38,772 nucleotides of DNA from Bacteroidota bacterium (GTDB lineage Bacteria > Bacteroidota > Bacteroidia > Bacteroidales > Paludibacteraceae). The position numbers were made by a program, and so were the translations under genes. The stretch is taken from the NCBI GenBank assembly GCA_030706465.1, contig JAUZOM010000015.1:1-38772 (forward strand), in the 5' to 3' direction. The notes under the pieces were generated by a model that saw only the letters and a program-made list of their open reading frames with translations, did not search any database and was not told the DNA's origin. Shown here piece after piece: positions 1 to 6,587 of this stretch; the first letter of the stretch is position 1; each line of letters opens with the position of its first letter.

Positions 1-168
1 AGGGTTCGGATAGGTATACCTATCCGAACCCTAACTGAACCCTAACCAAACCCTAACTGAACCCTATCTGAACCCTATCTGAAGTTCCTTAATACAAAGA
101 CCTGATTATGGCGAAGAAAGGAATTCGTTGAACCGCTGTTTAGACGAAACTGTAACCTGAATTAAAGA
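1..168 (-). repeat. Dispersed repeat copy A: palindrome plus 11-bp tandem array and flank (cut by window edge)
   Basis: Positions 1-32 are a perfect 32-bp palindrome centred on GGTATACC. About five 11-bp units of the type CCCTAACTGAA follow to about position 84. The flank at 85-168 matches, in reverse complement, the flank of copy B at 25961-26047, including shared blocks such as CGTTGAAC and AACCTGAATTAAA. The other half of the element would lie left of the window. No protein is encoded in it. This is seen directly; what the element does is unknown. Confidence 0.8.
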
Positions 169-389
169 AAGGACTTACAGATAACTTGACAAAGAAGAGT
201 TTGCGGGCTGTTCAACAGATGAACTTTATGGGGCACTTACCCGAAAGGGGAAGCTGGCAATCATAAATCTGATTTCATTGACTTTTACTGGTAGAATTAC
301 AGATCTTCCACCACTTGTCAGGCAAAGCCGACAAATGAAACGACAGCATCAACTTCGTTCTTAAATTATACAACTTAAGAAAAAATTTG
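169..389. other. Gene-free stretch upstream of the TPR regulator
   Basis: I see no convincing coding region, tRNA or terminator here. Homology to the flank of repeat copy B fades near position 168. The first recognisable signal is the promoter at 390. A short reading frame on the minus strand at 275-517 has no family features and runs into the regulator gene, so it is not called. Confidence 0.5.
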
Positions 390-397
390 TACTTTTG
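390..397 (+). promoter_or_regulatory. Bacteroidota -7 promoter element (TACTTTTG)
   Basis: TACTTTTG fits the TAnnTTTG consensus and lies 18 bases before the ATG at 416. No clear TTTG -33 box is present at the right distance. The element overlaps the TTG that could extend the downstream gene, which argues that ATG 416 is the true start. Confidence 0.5.
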
Positions 398-415
398 TTC
401 AACAAATTTTGTAAA

Positions 416-2056
416 ATGTTTAGCCGCCCTTATTCCCGTTTCTGGTTGTACTTCCTTCTGTGTATTTCCTTCCTCGGTTGTTCTGCAGTGCCAACCGGAT
501 TGAAAACGGCAGAGCAACTTATGGAGAAAGCTCCTGACTCAGCTTTACATATCTTACAACATATTAATCCCCATAAACTATATACTCCATCCAATAAAGC
601 ATTGTATGCACTTTTGATGAGCCAGGCTTTGGATCGAAACGATATTAAGTTAGAGTCCGATTCCATCATCACGCCCGCCACGGATTATTACACCGAAAAG
701 GAACCTGAACGTGCCGGCTATGCCTGGTTTTATCATGCACGCACTGCCGGGAACCGGGGAAATGCCAATGAACAAGCCAATAATTTGTTGAAAGCCCAGG
801 CATTTGCCCAGCTTACAGAAAATTATAAATTACGGGGACTAATTTATTTCGATAAAGCTAAAATGTATGAGTCGCAAAAGCAGTTTGACAGTATGATCCA
901 TTATAACAAGCTGTCATTTCGTTCATTTCAACTTTCGAACAGTCCCCAAAATAGCGTTGTCAGTTTGATAAATCTCGGGGTTGGTTTCTTGCATGATTCC
1001 AGGCCCGACAGTGCTATCCGGTATTACACTTCAGCTGGGAAACTGGCTTCAATGCTTCATGACACACTATTGATATCCACAGTCGACAAAAGTTTAGGAT
1101 CGGCATATTATCATCAAAGCCTGTACATGGAAGCCCTGAATTATTATAGACTGGCTCCTTTAACCCATATTGGGATGTATGATTCGAATAAATGGTACCT
1201 GATGGCAGAAGCCTACAATCAAACCGGTAAATTGGATTCAGCACGAATCATGCTGAAACGGATTAAGAATACTTATGAGTTTGCTCCTCAATATTACAAG
1301 CTTTGGCAAACTATTTACGAAAAGGAAGGTAACCTGAAAGAAGCGTTAAATACTTCAATTAAAATTACCCAGGTAAAAGATTCTTTAAACGATCGGAAGC
1401 TGGCTATCAGTTTTGCCGGGTTGGATAAAAAATATAAATACCAGGGTTTGCAACTGGAGAATCAACGGCTGGTAATTAATAACAAGCAGCGAGGATTGTT
1501 TCTGCTATTCACCCTGTTTGTATTAAGTATGCTTGTGGTTGCTGTTTTGATTTGGAGGTTAAACACTAAAAAGAAACAGTTTGATGTACAAAATGAATTA
1601 CTGGCAAAAGAAAAGGCTTTTGTTGAAATAGAAAAAGATAAGGTAGAAAAGGAAAAGGAAAACAGCACCTTGCTGGAGAAACAATTGAAATTACAAGCAA
1701 TACTGCTCTTAAACATTGAACAACACAGGAAAAACGTCTTTAAACAACCCGGTATCTGGAAAAATGAATCTGAAGAAATGCAACCGGCACAAAACAATAC
1801 TTTCCACAAAGAACTAATTGCTTGTATGGACCTGGAGTATCCGGATATTTCACTCCGTTTAATAAAAAAGTTTCCGACACTCTCCAAGCGTGACATCTTG
1901 ATTTGTTGTTTGCTTTTAGCGGGTTTCGACACGGGCATGATAGCCACCATCCTGGATGTTAAACTTGAATCCATAACTAAGCACCGGTACCGCCTTCGCT
2001 TAAAGCTCCAACTACAAAATTCCGATAATCTGGTCGACTACCTGCGACAATTTTAA
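416..2056 (+). CDS. TPR-repeat membrane protein with C-terminal LuxR-like helix-turn-helix
   Basis: A 546-residue protein of a type common in Bacteroidota: an exported TPR sensor joined across the membrane to a cytoplasmic DNA-binding tail. Residues 1-22 form a signal sequence ending in SFLGC, a possible lipobox with Cys22. Residues from about 25 to 345 are helical with TPR-like pairs. A hydrophobic segment near residue 360 (LFLLFTLFVLSMLVV) spans the membrane, and a charged coiled coil (KEKAFVEIEKDKVEKEKE) follows. The last 45 residues (LSKRDILICCLLLAG, then IATILDVKLESITKHRYRL) resemble the LuxR recognition helices. An in-frame TTG at 395 lies inside the promoter, so ATG 416 is chosen. Target genes are unknown. 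The remnant peptide genes downstream could once have been partners. Confidence 0.75.
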   Translation: MFSRPYSRFWLYFLLCISFLGCSAVPTGLKTAEQLMEKAPDSALHILQHINPHKLYTPSNKALYALLMSQALDRNDIKLESDSIITPATDYYTEKEPERAGYAWFYHARTAGNRGNANEQANNLLKAQAFAQLTENYKLRGLIYFDKAKMYESQKQFDSMIHYNKLSFRSFQLSNSPQNSVVSLINLGVGFLHDSRPDSAIRYYTSAGKLASMLHDTLLISTVDKSLGSAYYHQSLYMEALNYYRLAPLTHIGMYDSNKWYLMAEAYNQTGKLDSARIMLKRIKNTYEFAPQYYKLWQTIYEKEGNLKEALNTSIKITQVKDSLNDRKLAISFAGLDKKYKYQGLQLENQRLVINNKQRGLFLLFTLFVLSMLVVAVLIWRLNTKKKQFDVQNELLAKEKAFVEIEKDKVEKEKENSTLLEKQLKLQAILLLNIEQHRKNVFKQPGIWKNESEEMQPAQNNTFHKELIACMDLEYPDISLRLIKKFPTLSKRDILICCLLLAGFDTGMIATILDVKLESITKHRYRLRLKLQLQNSDNLVDYLRQF

Positions 2057-2254
2057 GTATATTCTTCCATTATTTATTCCGGATTTAACTATGTCCATAT
2101 ACGTCTGTTTTCAGCCGGTAATAAATGTCTATATTTCAAAACATTACTATTTATTATTTTTCACCTTGTCCATAAAATAAATCCAGTATTTTCCACCGAT
2201 ATTGAATTTATTTTATATTTATTTGCAAAACAAACAATTCAAAAAAATACTGTC

Positions 2255-2539
2255 GTGAAAAAAGATTTATTCTCTCAAAAATTCAGCGTACTGGTTAGCC
2301 TGTTGGGTTTTTCAGATACGCATTCAGTTGTAGGTACACAACCCATTAAAAAAGATGATCCTCCCGTTATAGTACCACCCGCTAAATAGCATGGAGAGTA
2401 ACCCGAATCAGGAGAAGCGATACTTAATTTTGAATTAAGCAATTCAAATCAACCTGAAAATAGGACAGAACCTATAACTAAACCAAAACAACATGTTTTA
2501 AGCGGTATAGTCAATTGGGGTGTAGTGAACCTAGAATAA
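2255..2539 (+). pseudogene. Remnant of a small secreted protein with two in-frame stops
   Basis: From GTG 2255 a short signal-like peptide can be read: MKKDLFSQKFSVLVSLLGF, then a proline-rich stretch KKDDPPVIVPPAK. It stops at TAG 2387, and a second stop follows at TAA 2399. The same frame then continues for 45 protein-like codons (GEAILNFELSNSNQPENRTE...) to TAA 2539. This suggests a decayed gene of about 90 codons, although the first 44 codons alone could be a genuine peptide. The family is not recognised with certainty. Small secreted proteins of similar design (for example DUF3244 types) often lie beside TPR-LuxR regulators in Bacteroidales. Confidence 0.35.
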
Positions 2540-2616
2540 TTTGTCTATTTAACCTAAACGAATAATTTAAAACCAAGACAAATCCAATCCGTAATTTTGT
2601 ATTGACTGTACCGCTT
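2500..2616. repeat. 117-bp element bounded by 16-bp inverted repeats
   Basis: AAGCGGTATAGTCAAT at 2500-2515 and ATTGACTGTACCGCTT at 2601-2616 are complementary at 15 of 16 positions, and the exception is a G.T-type pair. An inner pair (ATTTGTCT near 2541, AGACAAAT near 2577) nests inside. The element could be a MITE-like insertion or a folded RNA. A TAATTTTG promoter-like box lies just inside the right arm. Confidence 0.5.
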
Positions 2617-2721
2617 TTATTCAAAAGCAGAAAGATATATCTGTGTTTACAAAGAGTCTTCCGTCTTTTCTGTCATGTTGGTTTTATACAAACCTGATTA
2701 AAAAGGCGAATAAGGAGATTT

Positions 2722-2756
2722 GAAGGTGGGATTTATAAAAATTCCACCTTTTTTTA
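2722..2756 (+). terminator. Rho-independent terminator
   Basis: AAGGTGG (2722-2728) pairs with CCACCTT (2743-2749) and runs into a T-rich tract. It ends a plus-strand transcript, although no intact gene lies just upstream. It may be a relic of the remnant gene at 2255 or serve a non-coding RNA. Confidence 0.7.
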
Positions 2757-3058
2757 TTTTTCACACGGCTTATTCCTGTTTAGCCTATATCCATACTCCT
2801 TATTTTGATTACCCACTCTCTCAATTTACTCTCTAAAAAACAGGAAATCCATTATCTTAACTGATTTCAATAATATACAACTCTACAAAGAAAGTATCCA
2901 GCCGAAATTACAAAGCTGATATGTCCGTTTTTTTATACTCTATTTTATAAAATAGCATTACTTTTGTCATTTATTTTAAGAAATTGTTGAAGAACTTATA
3001 AGTAACCTGCAACACCTCGCTATAAAGCAATTCATAGACTATATCCGATAAGGACAAC

Positions 3059-3136
3059 ATGATGCCTCCTCCCCTTTCTAACGAAAGTACAGGAGACAAA
3101 ACTTTCGATTTATCAGGCATCAAACAAGTTCTATAA
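3059..3136. other. Nested inverted repeat containing a 25-codon reading frame
   Basis: Outer arms TGATGCCT (3060-3067) and AGGCATCA (3115-3122) enclose inner arms CGAAAGT (3082-3088) and ACTTTCG (3101-3107). On the plus strand, ATG 3059 opens a 25-codon frame that includes NESTGDKTFDLSG and follows an AAGGA. On the minus strand the same DNA reads GGGGAGGAGG six bases before an ATG. Function, and which strand matters, are undetermined. Confidence 0.3.
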
Positions 3137-3157
3137 CCGATATAATACCATTCGATC

Positions 3158-3577
3158 GTGGATAAGAGTATATTTATGAATAAGCAGGTTATTCCCACAC
3201 ACAATGACCTGGCAGGCGCATTAGCCGACACCTGCGATTTGTGGCAACGAATCGTTGATTACGTGCATTTAAAATATCCGGCTGCCGTTGATGAATGGAA
3301 TTATTCTGGGGCCAACTACGGTTGGAGCTTCCGGACAAAAGATAAAAAGCGCGCCATCATATACCTGTTGCCTAGGGACGGGTACTTCAAGGCTGCCTTT
3401 GTTTTCGGGCAAAAAGCAACCGACAGGATACTGGAGAGCCAGGTTTCGGAGGCCATTAAATCGGAGCTTAATTCGGCAAGGATCTACGCAGAAGGACGCG
3501 GCATCAGGATTGAGATAACCGATAAAACGGTTATCAAGGATATTAAGGCATTAATTGACATTAAAATTGCCAATTGA
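3158..3577 (+). CDS. DUF3788 family protein
   Basis: A 139-residue cytoplasmic protein without signal peptide or membrane segment. The central block YGWSFRTKDKKRAIIYLLPR, then DGYFKAAFVFGQKATDRIL, and the later AEGRGIRIEI are the recognisable core of DUF3788, a small uncharacterised family of the YdhG/DUF1801-like type. The length agrees with the family. The GTG start at 3158 gives the family-like opening xKSIFxxKxxxPT; ATG 3176 is the alternative. No promoter box or Shine-Dalgarno is clear. It stands alone between decayed sequences. Its codons look richer in G and C than the surrounding DNA, which fits an intact gene in a decayed neighbourhood. Biochemical role unknown. Confidence 0.85.
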   Translation: MDKSIFMNKQVIPTHNDLAGALADTCDLWQRIVDYVHLKYPAAVDEWNYSGANYGWSFRTKDKKRAIIYLLPRDGYFKAAFVFGQKATDRILESQVSEAIKSELNSARIYAEGRGIRIEITDKTVIKDIKALIDIKIAN

Positions 3578-3612
3578 ACAACAAAAGCTGTTTTCATCCG
3601 TCGCATGGATAG

Positions 3613-3882
3613 ATCATTCCTGAAAATGAGAAAATAATCCTACTTGAGGCTGGGGCTTACTCTTTAACTGTCTTTAGTTTCCAAAATATCATTTTCGTGA
3701 ATAATCGAAGTAACCGGAAAGGAAATATCTATCTTTATAATACAAACCGGCGGCTGATTCAAGAATTTCAGTTTGATGCGAAAGTTATCACTACATTACC
3801 GGTGCGACTTCCGGCAGGCACCTACTTATTAAAAGCGTTTACACTATCCTATGAGCCCACCACCAAACTGGTTATCAGATGA
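3613..3882 (+). pseudogene. Remnant of a secreted-protein C-terminal beta domain (T9SS-type or DUF3244-like)
   Basis: An open frame without a convincing start runs from 3613, just after a stop, to TGA 3882. The text IILLEAGAYSLTVF, then GNIYLYNTNRRLIQEF and LPVRLPAGTYLLKAF, resembles the C-terminal sorting/beta-sandwich domains of Bacteroidota secreted proteins (a G-x-IxLYN turn and LPAGTYLLK near the end). A GTG at 3697 would give only 61 residues. It reads best as the surviving 3' end of a lost gene, possibly the same kind as the remnant at 2255. The family assignment is a judgement from motif shape. Confidence 0.45.
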
Positions 3883-4456
3883 TCTTAATTCGCATTAACC
3901 ACCAGGGGTCAATCCTTTTTGTTACTATTATAAAACATTAGTATTTGTTTTTCAACCAAATCCGGTTTCAACATGTTTTAATAAAAAATTATACCGTGTG
4001 TTTCCTAAATTGATTTTTATATGTTACGGTTTTCCCAAACAACGGTTCAACAAGTTCCGCACTGGCATTCGTTTTTAGTATAGAGGAACTTCAGAGAGGG
4101 CTCCGATTCCGCTCTATACCTAAAATAGAAGTCAGGCAAGATCCGTTGGTTGGGAATGAGTAAAATGAGCAAAAACAAATGAACAAGATCAGAACACTTT
4201 TATTCTTTTGCCGGAATTAATCCAGGGTTTATGAATTGAGATCGTTTAAATAAAAATTTGAACGTTGATTACCGCCGGGTTATGCCCATATTCGTATTTA
4301 TTATCAAGGCTTTAAAGTACAGGCTATTCCGTTAGGTCGGGATGGTTCATCCGCGTATCACGTTTCATTTACTTCACCAAAATATACTAAAATATTCATC
4401 AACTTGGCCTGTTAAACTTGACCCATAAATTTTTCAATTAAGAAAAAGAAAAAAAT
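3883..4456. other. Gene-free stretch upstream of rpsU
   Basis: Contains repeat copy C (4021-4275). A stretch open from 4269 to the stop at 4415 reads GYAHIRIYYQGFKVQAI and so on, protein-like but without a start codon, probably another remnant. No intact gene is seen on either strand. Confidence 0.5.
4021..4275 (+). repeat. Dispersed repeat copy C (short core)
   Basis: Same orientation as copy B. Matching blocks include GGTTCAAC near 4043, CATTCGTTTTTAGTAT near 4066 and AGGAACTTCAGAGAGGG at 4084-4100. After the core, TATACCTAAA, GGGAATGAGTAAA and TTTGCC match the right flank of copy B. The tandem core is reduced to about one 11-bp unit enclosed by TATAGAG ... CTCTATA arms. The left flank also matches copy A (ACAACGGTTCAACAAGTTCC here, ACAGCGGTTCAACGAATTCC there). 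Confidence 0.65.
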
Positions 4457-4488
4457 ATTGGATAATTCAAAATGATTATCTATCTTTG
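4457..4488 (+). promoter_or_regulatory. Promoter of the rpsU operon
   Basis: ATTG (4457-4460), a 20-base spacer, then TATCTTTG (4481-4488) match the Bacteroidota TTTG-N19-21-TAnnTTTG consensus well. The predicted leader before the ATG at 4537 is about 40 bases, AT-rich, and has no Shine-Dalgarno. Confidence 0.75.
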
Positions 4489-4536
4489 CAGTCCGATTTT
4501 GAAAACAGAAACAAACACATTAAATAATTAATAATT

Positions 4537-4728
4537 ATGATCGTAGTCCCAGTAAAAGAAGGCGAGAACATCGAAAGAGCATTAAAAAAATTCAAACGTA
4601 AATTTGAAAAAACAGGCGTAGTCAAAGAACTTCGTCGCCGTCAATGTTTTGACAAACCTTCTATTGTAAAACGCGACGATAAAATGCACGCGATTTACGT
4701 TCAAAAGAAAAATCTTAGCGAAGAATAG
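4537..4728 (+). CDS. rpsU: Small ribosomal subunit protein bS21
   Basis: A 63-residue basic protein with the bS21 opening MIVVPVKEGENIERALKKFK and the RRRQCFDKPS centre. It binds the 30S platform. In studied Bacteroidota ribosomes bS21, with bS18 and bS6, helps sequester the 16S anti-Shine-Dalgarno tail (established for Flavobacterium). Flavobacterial rpsU has a strong Shine-Dalgarno used for autoregulation. Here the 20 bases before the ATG are only A and T, so that device is absent in front of rpsU. It heads the conserved Bacteroidales run rpsU-xerC-hpf. Confidence 0.97.
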   Translation: MIVVPVKEGENIERALKKFKRKFEKTGVVKELRRRQCFDKPSIVKRDDKMHAIYVQKKNLSEE

Positions 4729-4739
4729 TAAATAATCGG

Positions 4740-4758
4740 CAGGAAGCTTGTTTTCCTG
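4740..4758 (+). terminator. Weak hairpin after rpsU
   Basis: CAGGAA (4740-4745) pairs with TTCCTG (4753-4758), followed by an AT-rich stretch ATTTATTTAT. It may be a partial terminator that sets a high rpsU to xerC ratio. There is no proper T tract. Confidence 0.35.
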
Positions 4759-4800
4759 ATTTATTTATCCTATTTTCGTTGCAGATTTGAACATACGGTT

Positions 4801-5682
4801 ATGATGAACGAATTTCTGCAATATTTACAGTATGAGAAGAATTATTCTTCTCATACTGTTTTGTCATACCATACCGATCTATTACAGTTCTGCCATTTCC
4901 TGAATATCTCTCCCGACAAATTCGAACCGGCAACGGTTGATTCGCAGCAAATCCAACAATGGGTGTTATCCCTCATGAATGAAAAAATTTCTGCCCGAAG
5001 TCTATCCCGTAAAATATCAACTCTTAAATCATTCTGGCGCTTTTTACTTACACGTGGATATACGAAGCTAAATCCAACGTTAAAAATCATTTTGCCTAAA
5101 ACAAAGAAACCGCTTCCTGCGTTTTTTAAGGAGAATGAGATGAACAACGCACTGGAAAATTCCTTTATACCCAATAGTTTTGAGTCGGTACGAAACCAAT
5201 TAATACTGAAACTATTTTATATAACAGGCATTCGGCTTTCCGAGCTTATCAATCTAAAGGACACCAATGTGGACCTGGTAGAAGGCAGTATAAGAGTTAC
5301 CGGGAAACGAAACAAACAACGAGTTATTCCATTTGACACTTCATTTTCGAGTGATATAGAGCGCTATATCAGTTTAAGAGACAAGGAGGTTTCGGTTATT
5401 GAATCCTACTTATTTTTACGAAAAAACGGATTAAAAATGTATCCAAAAATGGTATACAACCTGGTACATACATCCATGTCGGAAGTAAGCAGTTTACATA
5501 AAAGAAGCCCACATGTCCTGCGACATACATTTGCCACCAGTTTATTAAATGGGGGAGCCGACATTAATGCGGTAAAAGAATTACTGGGTCATAGTAGCCT
5601 GGCTGCAACGCAGGTATATACCCATACAAGTTTCGAAGAATTATATACTATATACAAACAAGCCCATCCAAGGGCAAAATAA
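4801..5682 (+). CDS. xerC: Tyrosine recombinase XerC/XerD-like
   Basis: A 293-residue site-specific recombinase, expected to act at dif to resolve chromosome dimers. The N-terminal SAM-like DNA-binding domain spans about residues 1-85, the catalytic domain about 105-290. All catalytic residues are present: Arg145 (TGIRLSEL), Lys169 (TGKRNKQR), His238 and Arg241 (SPHVLRHTFAT), His264 (LLGHSSL) and the nucleophile Tyr273 (QVYTHTS). The length is typical of Xer proteins. The gene lies between rpsU and hpf, a conserved Bacteroidales order. Start ATG 4801; ATG 4804 is an equal alternative. Codons 9-20 form a perfect inverted repeat, listed separately. Whether it acts as XerC or XerD cannot be told from this window. 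Confidence 0.93.
   Translation: MMNEFLQYLQYEKNYSSHTVLSYHTDLLQFCHFLNISPDKFEPATVDSQQIQQWVLSLMNEKISARSLSRKISTLKSFWRFLLTRGYTKLNPTLKIILPKTKKPLPAFFKENEMNNALENSFIPNSFESVRNQLILKLFYITGIRLSELINLKDTNVDLVEGSIRVTGKRNKQRVIPFDTSFSSDIERYISLRDKEVSVIESYLFLRKNGLKMYPKMVYNLVHTSMSEVSSLHKRSPHVLRHTFATSLLNGGADINAVKELLGHSSLAATQVYTHTSFEELYTIYKQAHPRAK
4827..4859. repeat. 16-bp perfect inverted repeat inside the start of xerC
   Basis: ACAGTATGAGAAGAAT at 4827-4842 and its exact complement at 4844-4859 are separated by one base. In mRNA the inner pairs would open into a small loop, leaving a strong hairpin about 26 bases after the start codon. It encodes residues 9-20 (QYEKNYSSHT region), which are family-typical, so the repeat coexists with coding constraint. 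Confidence 0.9.
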
Positions 5683-5686
5683 AAAA

Positions 5687-5693
5687 AAGGAGG
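5687..5693 (+). promoter_or_regulatory. Strong Shine-Dalgarno before hpf
   Basis: AAGGAGG lies five bases before ATG 5699 and four bases after the xerC stop. It is the only plus-strand start in the window with such an extended match to the anti-Shine-Dalgarno. The adjacent starts (rpsU, tuf, secE, ribosomal proteins) have AT-rich leaders instead. Confidence 0.85.
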
Positions 5694-5698
5694 CAATT

Positions 5699-5998
5699 AT
5701 GAAACTACGGATTCAATCCATCAATTTTGATGCAACTACCACACTGGAATCTTACATTAATAAAAAATCGTTGAAATTAGAAAAGTTTTTTGATGAGATA
5801 CTGAATTTTGAAGTGTATTTAAAGGTGGTTAAACCCGAAACAATTACGAACAAAGAGGCTGAGATTAAAGTTTCAATACCAAATGTTGATTTTTTTGCTT
5901 CCAAAACATGTGATTCTTTTGAAGAGGCGGTCGACCTAACTCTCGATGCGGTAGAGAAACAAATGCGCAAATACAAAGAAAAAAGCAGTAAAAATTAA
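5699..5998 (+). CDS. hpf: Ribosome hibernation promoting factor (short HPF/RaiA type)
   Basis: A 99-residue protein of the short HPF/YfiA family, which binds the 30S decoding region and stabilises inactive 70S or 100S particles in slow growth. It opens MKLRIQSINFDATTTLESYI, the family beta-strand and helix. The conserved IPNVDFFASKTCDSFEEAVD block follows, and a lysine-rich end (MRKYKEKSSKN). The C-terminal dimerisation domain of long HPF is absent. It begins 16 bases after xerC with a strong Shine-Dalgarno, which is unusual for this phylum. It is the third gene of the rpsU operon and is followed by a hairpin at 6047. Confidence 0.93.
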   Translation: MKLRIQSINFDATTTLESYINKKSLKLEKFFDEILNFEVYLKVVKPETITNKEAEIKVSIPNVDFFASKTCDSFEEAVDLTLDAVEKQMRKYKEKSSKN

Positions 5999-6015
5999 AA
6001 TAATGCAGGAAATGT

Positions 6016-6045
6016 TTTGTAGTCCAAAATATATTCGTACATTTG
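6016..6045 (+). promoter_or_regulatory. Promoter of the tRNA-tuf operon
   Basis: TTTG (6016-6019), 18 bases, TACATTTG (6038-6045). The predicted start falls near 6051, at the beginning of the hairpin at 6047-6078, so the transcript would start inside a stem-loop. Confidence 0.6.
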
Positions 6046-6046
6046 C

Positions 6047-6081
6047 AAGCCGTTTGAATAGCAGTATTTAAACGGCTTTTT
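6047..6081 (+). terminator. Terminator or leader hairpin between hpf and the tRNA cluster
   Basis: AAGCCGTTT (6047-6055) pairs with AAACGGCTT (6070-6078), followed by a run of T to 6081. It can end the rpsU-xerC-hpf transcript. It also lies exactly where transcripts from the promoter at 6016-6045 would begin. Confidence 0.65.
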
Positions 6082-6112
6082 CTACGGTAAAAACCTTAAG
6101 AAATAGCGCTTT

Positions 6113-6186
6113 GCCTCTTTAGCTCAGTTGGCCAGAGCACGTGATTTGTAATCTCGGGGTCGTTGGTTCGAATCCGACAAGAGGCT
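6113..6186 (+). tRNA. tRNA-Thr (anticodon TGT)
   Basis: Acceptor arms GCCTCTT and AAGAGGC with discriminator T. D arm GCTC...GAGC, anticodon loop TTTGTAA, T loop GGTTCGAATCC. One T.T mismatch is seen in the anticodon stem. CCA is not encoded. It is the first of a four-tRNA cluster read with tuf. Confidence 0.95.
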
Positions 6187-6224
6187 CAACGATCTTTGTT
6201 TTAATGTATCGAATAGGAAAAAAG

Positions 6225-6307
6225 GGGCAGTTACCAAAGTGGCCAACTGGGGCTGACTGTAACTCAGCTGTCTTTCGACTTCGGAGGTTCGAATCCTTCA
6301 CTGCCCA
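6225..6307 (+). tRNA. tRNA-Tyr (anticodon GTA)
   Basis: Acceptor arms GGGCAGT and ACTGCCC, anticodon stem GCTGA/TCAGC with loop CTGTAAC, and a long variable arm, as expected of tyrosine tRNA. 83 bases. Confidence 0.96.
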
Positions 6308-6375
6308 CTTTACCAATTCCTAATTATTAATGCATTATGCATATTAATGGTGAATTAATAATCAGGAATTGTATT

Positions 6376-6448
6376 GCGGAAGTAGCTCAGTCGATAGAGC
6401 ATTAGCCTTCCAAGCTGAGGGTCGCGGGTTTGAGTCCCGTCTTCCGCT
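6376..6448 (+). tRNA. tRNA-Gly (anticodon TCC)
   Basis: Acceptor arms GCGGAAG and CTTCCGC, anticodon loop CTTCCAA between TTAGC and GCTGA, T loop GGTTTGAGTCC. 73 bases. Confidence 0.95.
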
Positions 6449-6456
6449 CCATTCTT

Positions 6457-6528
<72 letters not shown>

Positions 6529-6587
6529 CAACTTTGTAGCTTTTATAAAACATATTAAATTACTAACAAAAAAATAATCTTTGAGTT

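Larger units (their letters stand above)
2057..3157. other. 1.1-kb region without an intact gene
   Basis: AT-rich DNA holding a broken small secreted-protein gene (2255-2539), an inverted-repeat element (2500-2616), a rho-independent terminator (2722-2756) and a nested inverted repeat with a 25-codon reading frame (3059-3136). Each is listed separately. Nothing else convincing is seen on either strand. Confidence 0.6.

Noticed and set aside
1-84. Telomere-like GGGTTA repeats suggesting a linear replicon end or eukaryotic DNA
   Set aside because: The unit is 11 bp rather than 6-8. The same array occurs internally at 26048 with both flanks conserved, and the surroundings are plainly bacterial.
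395-415. TTG start extending the TPR regulator by seven residues
   Set aside because: The TTG lies inside the TACTTTTG promoter element, so the transcript would begin after it. ATG 416 gives a normal lipoprotein signal.
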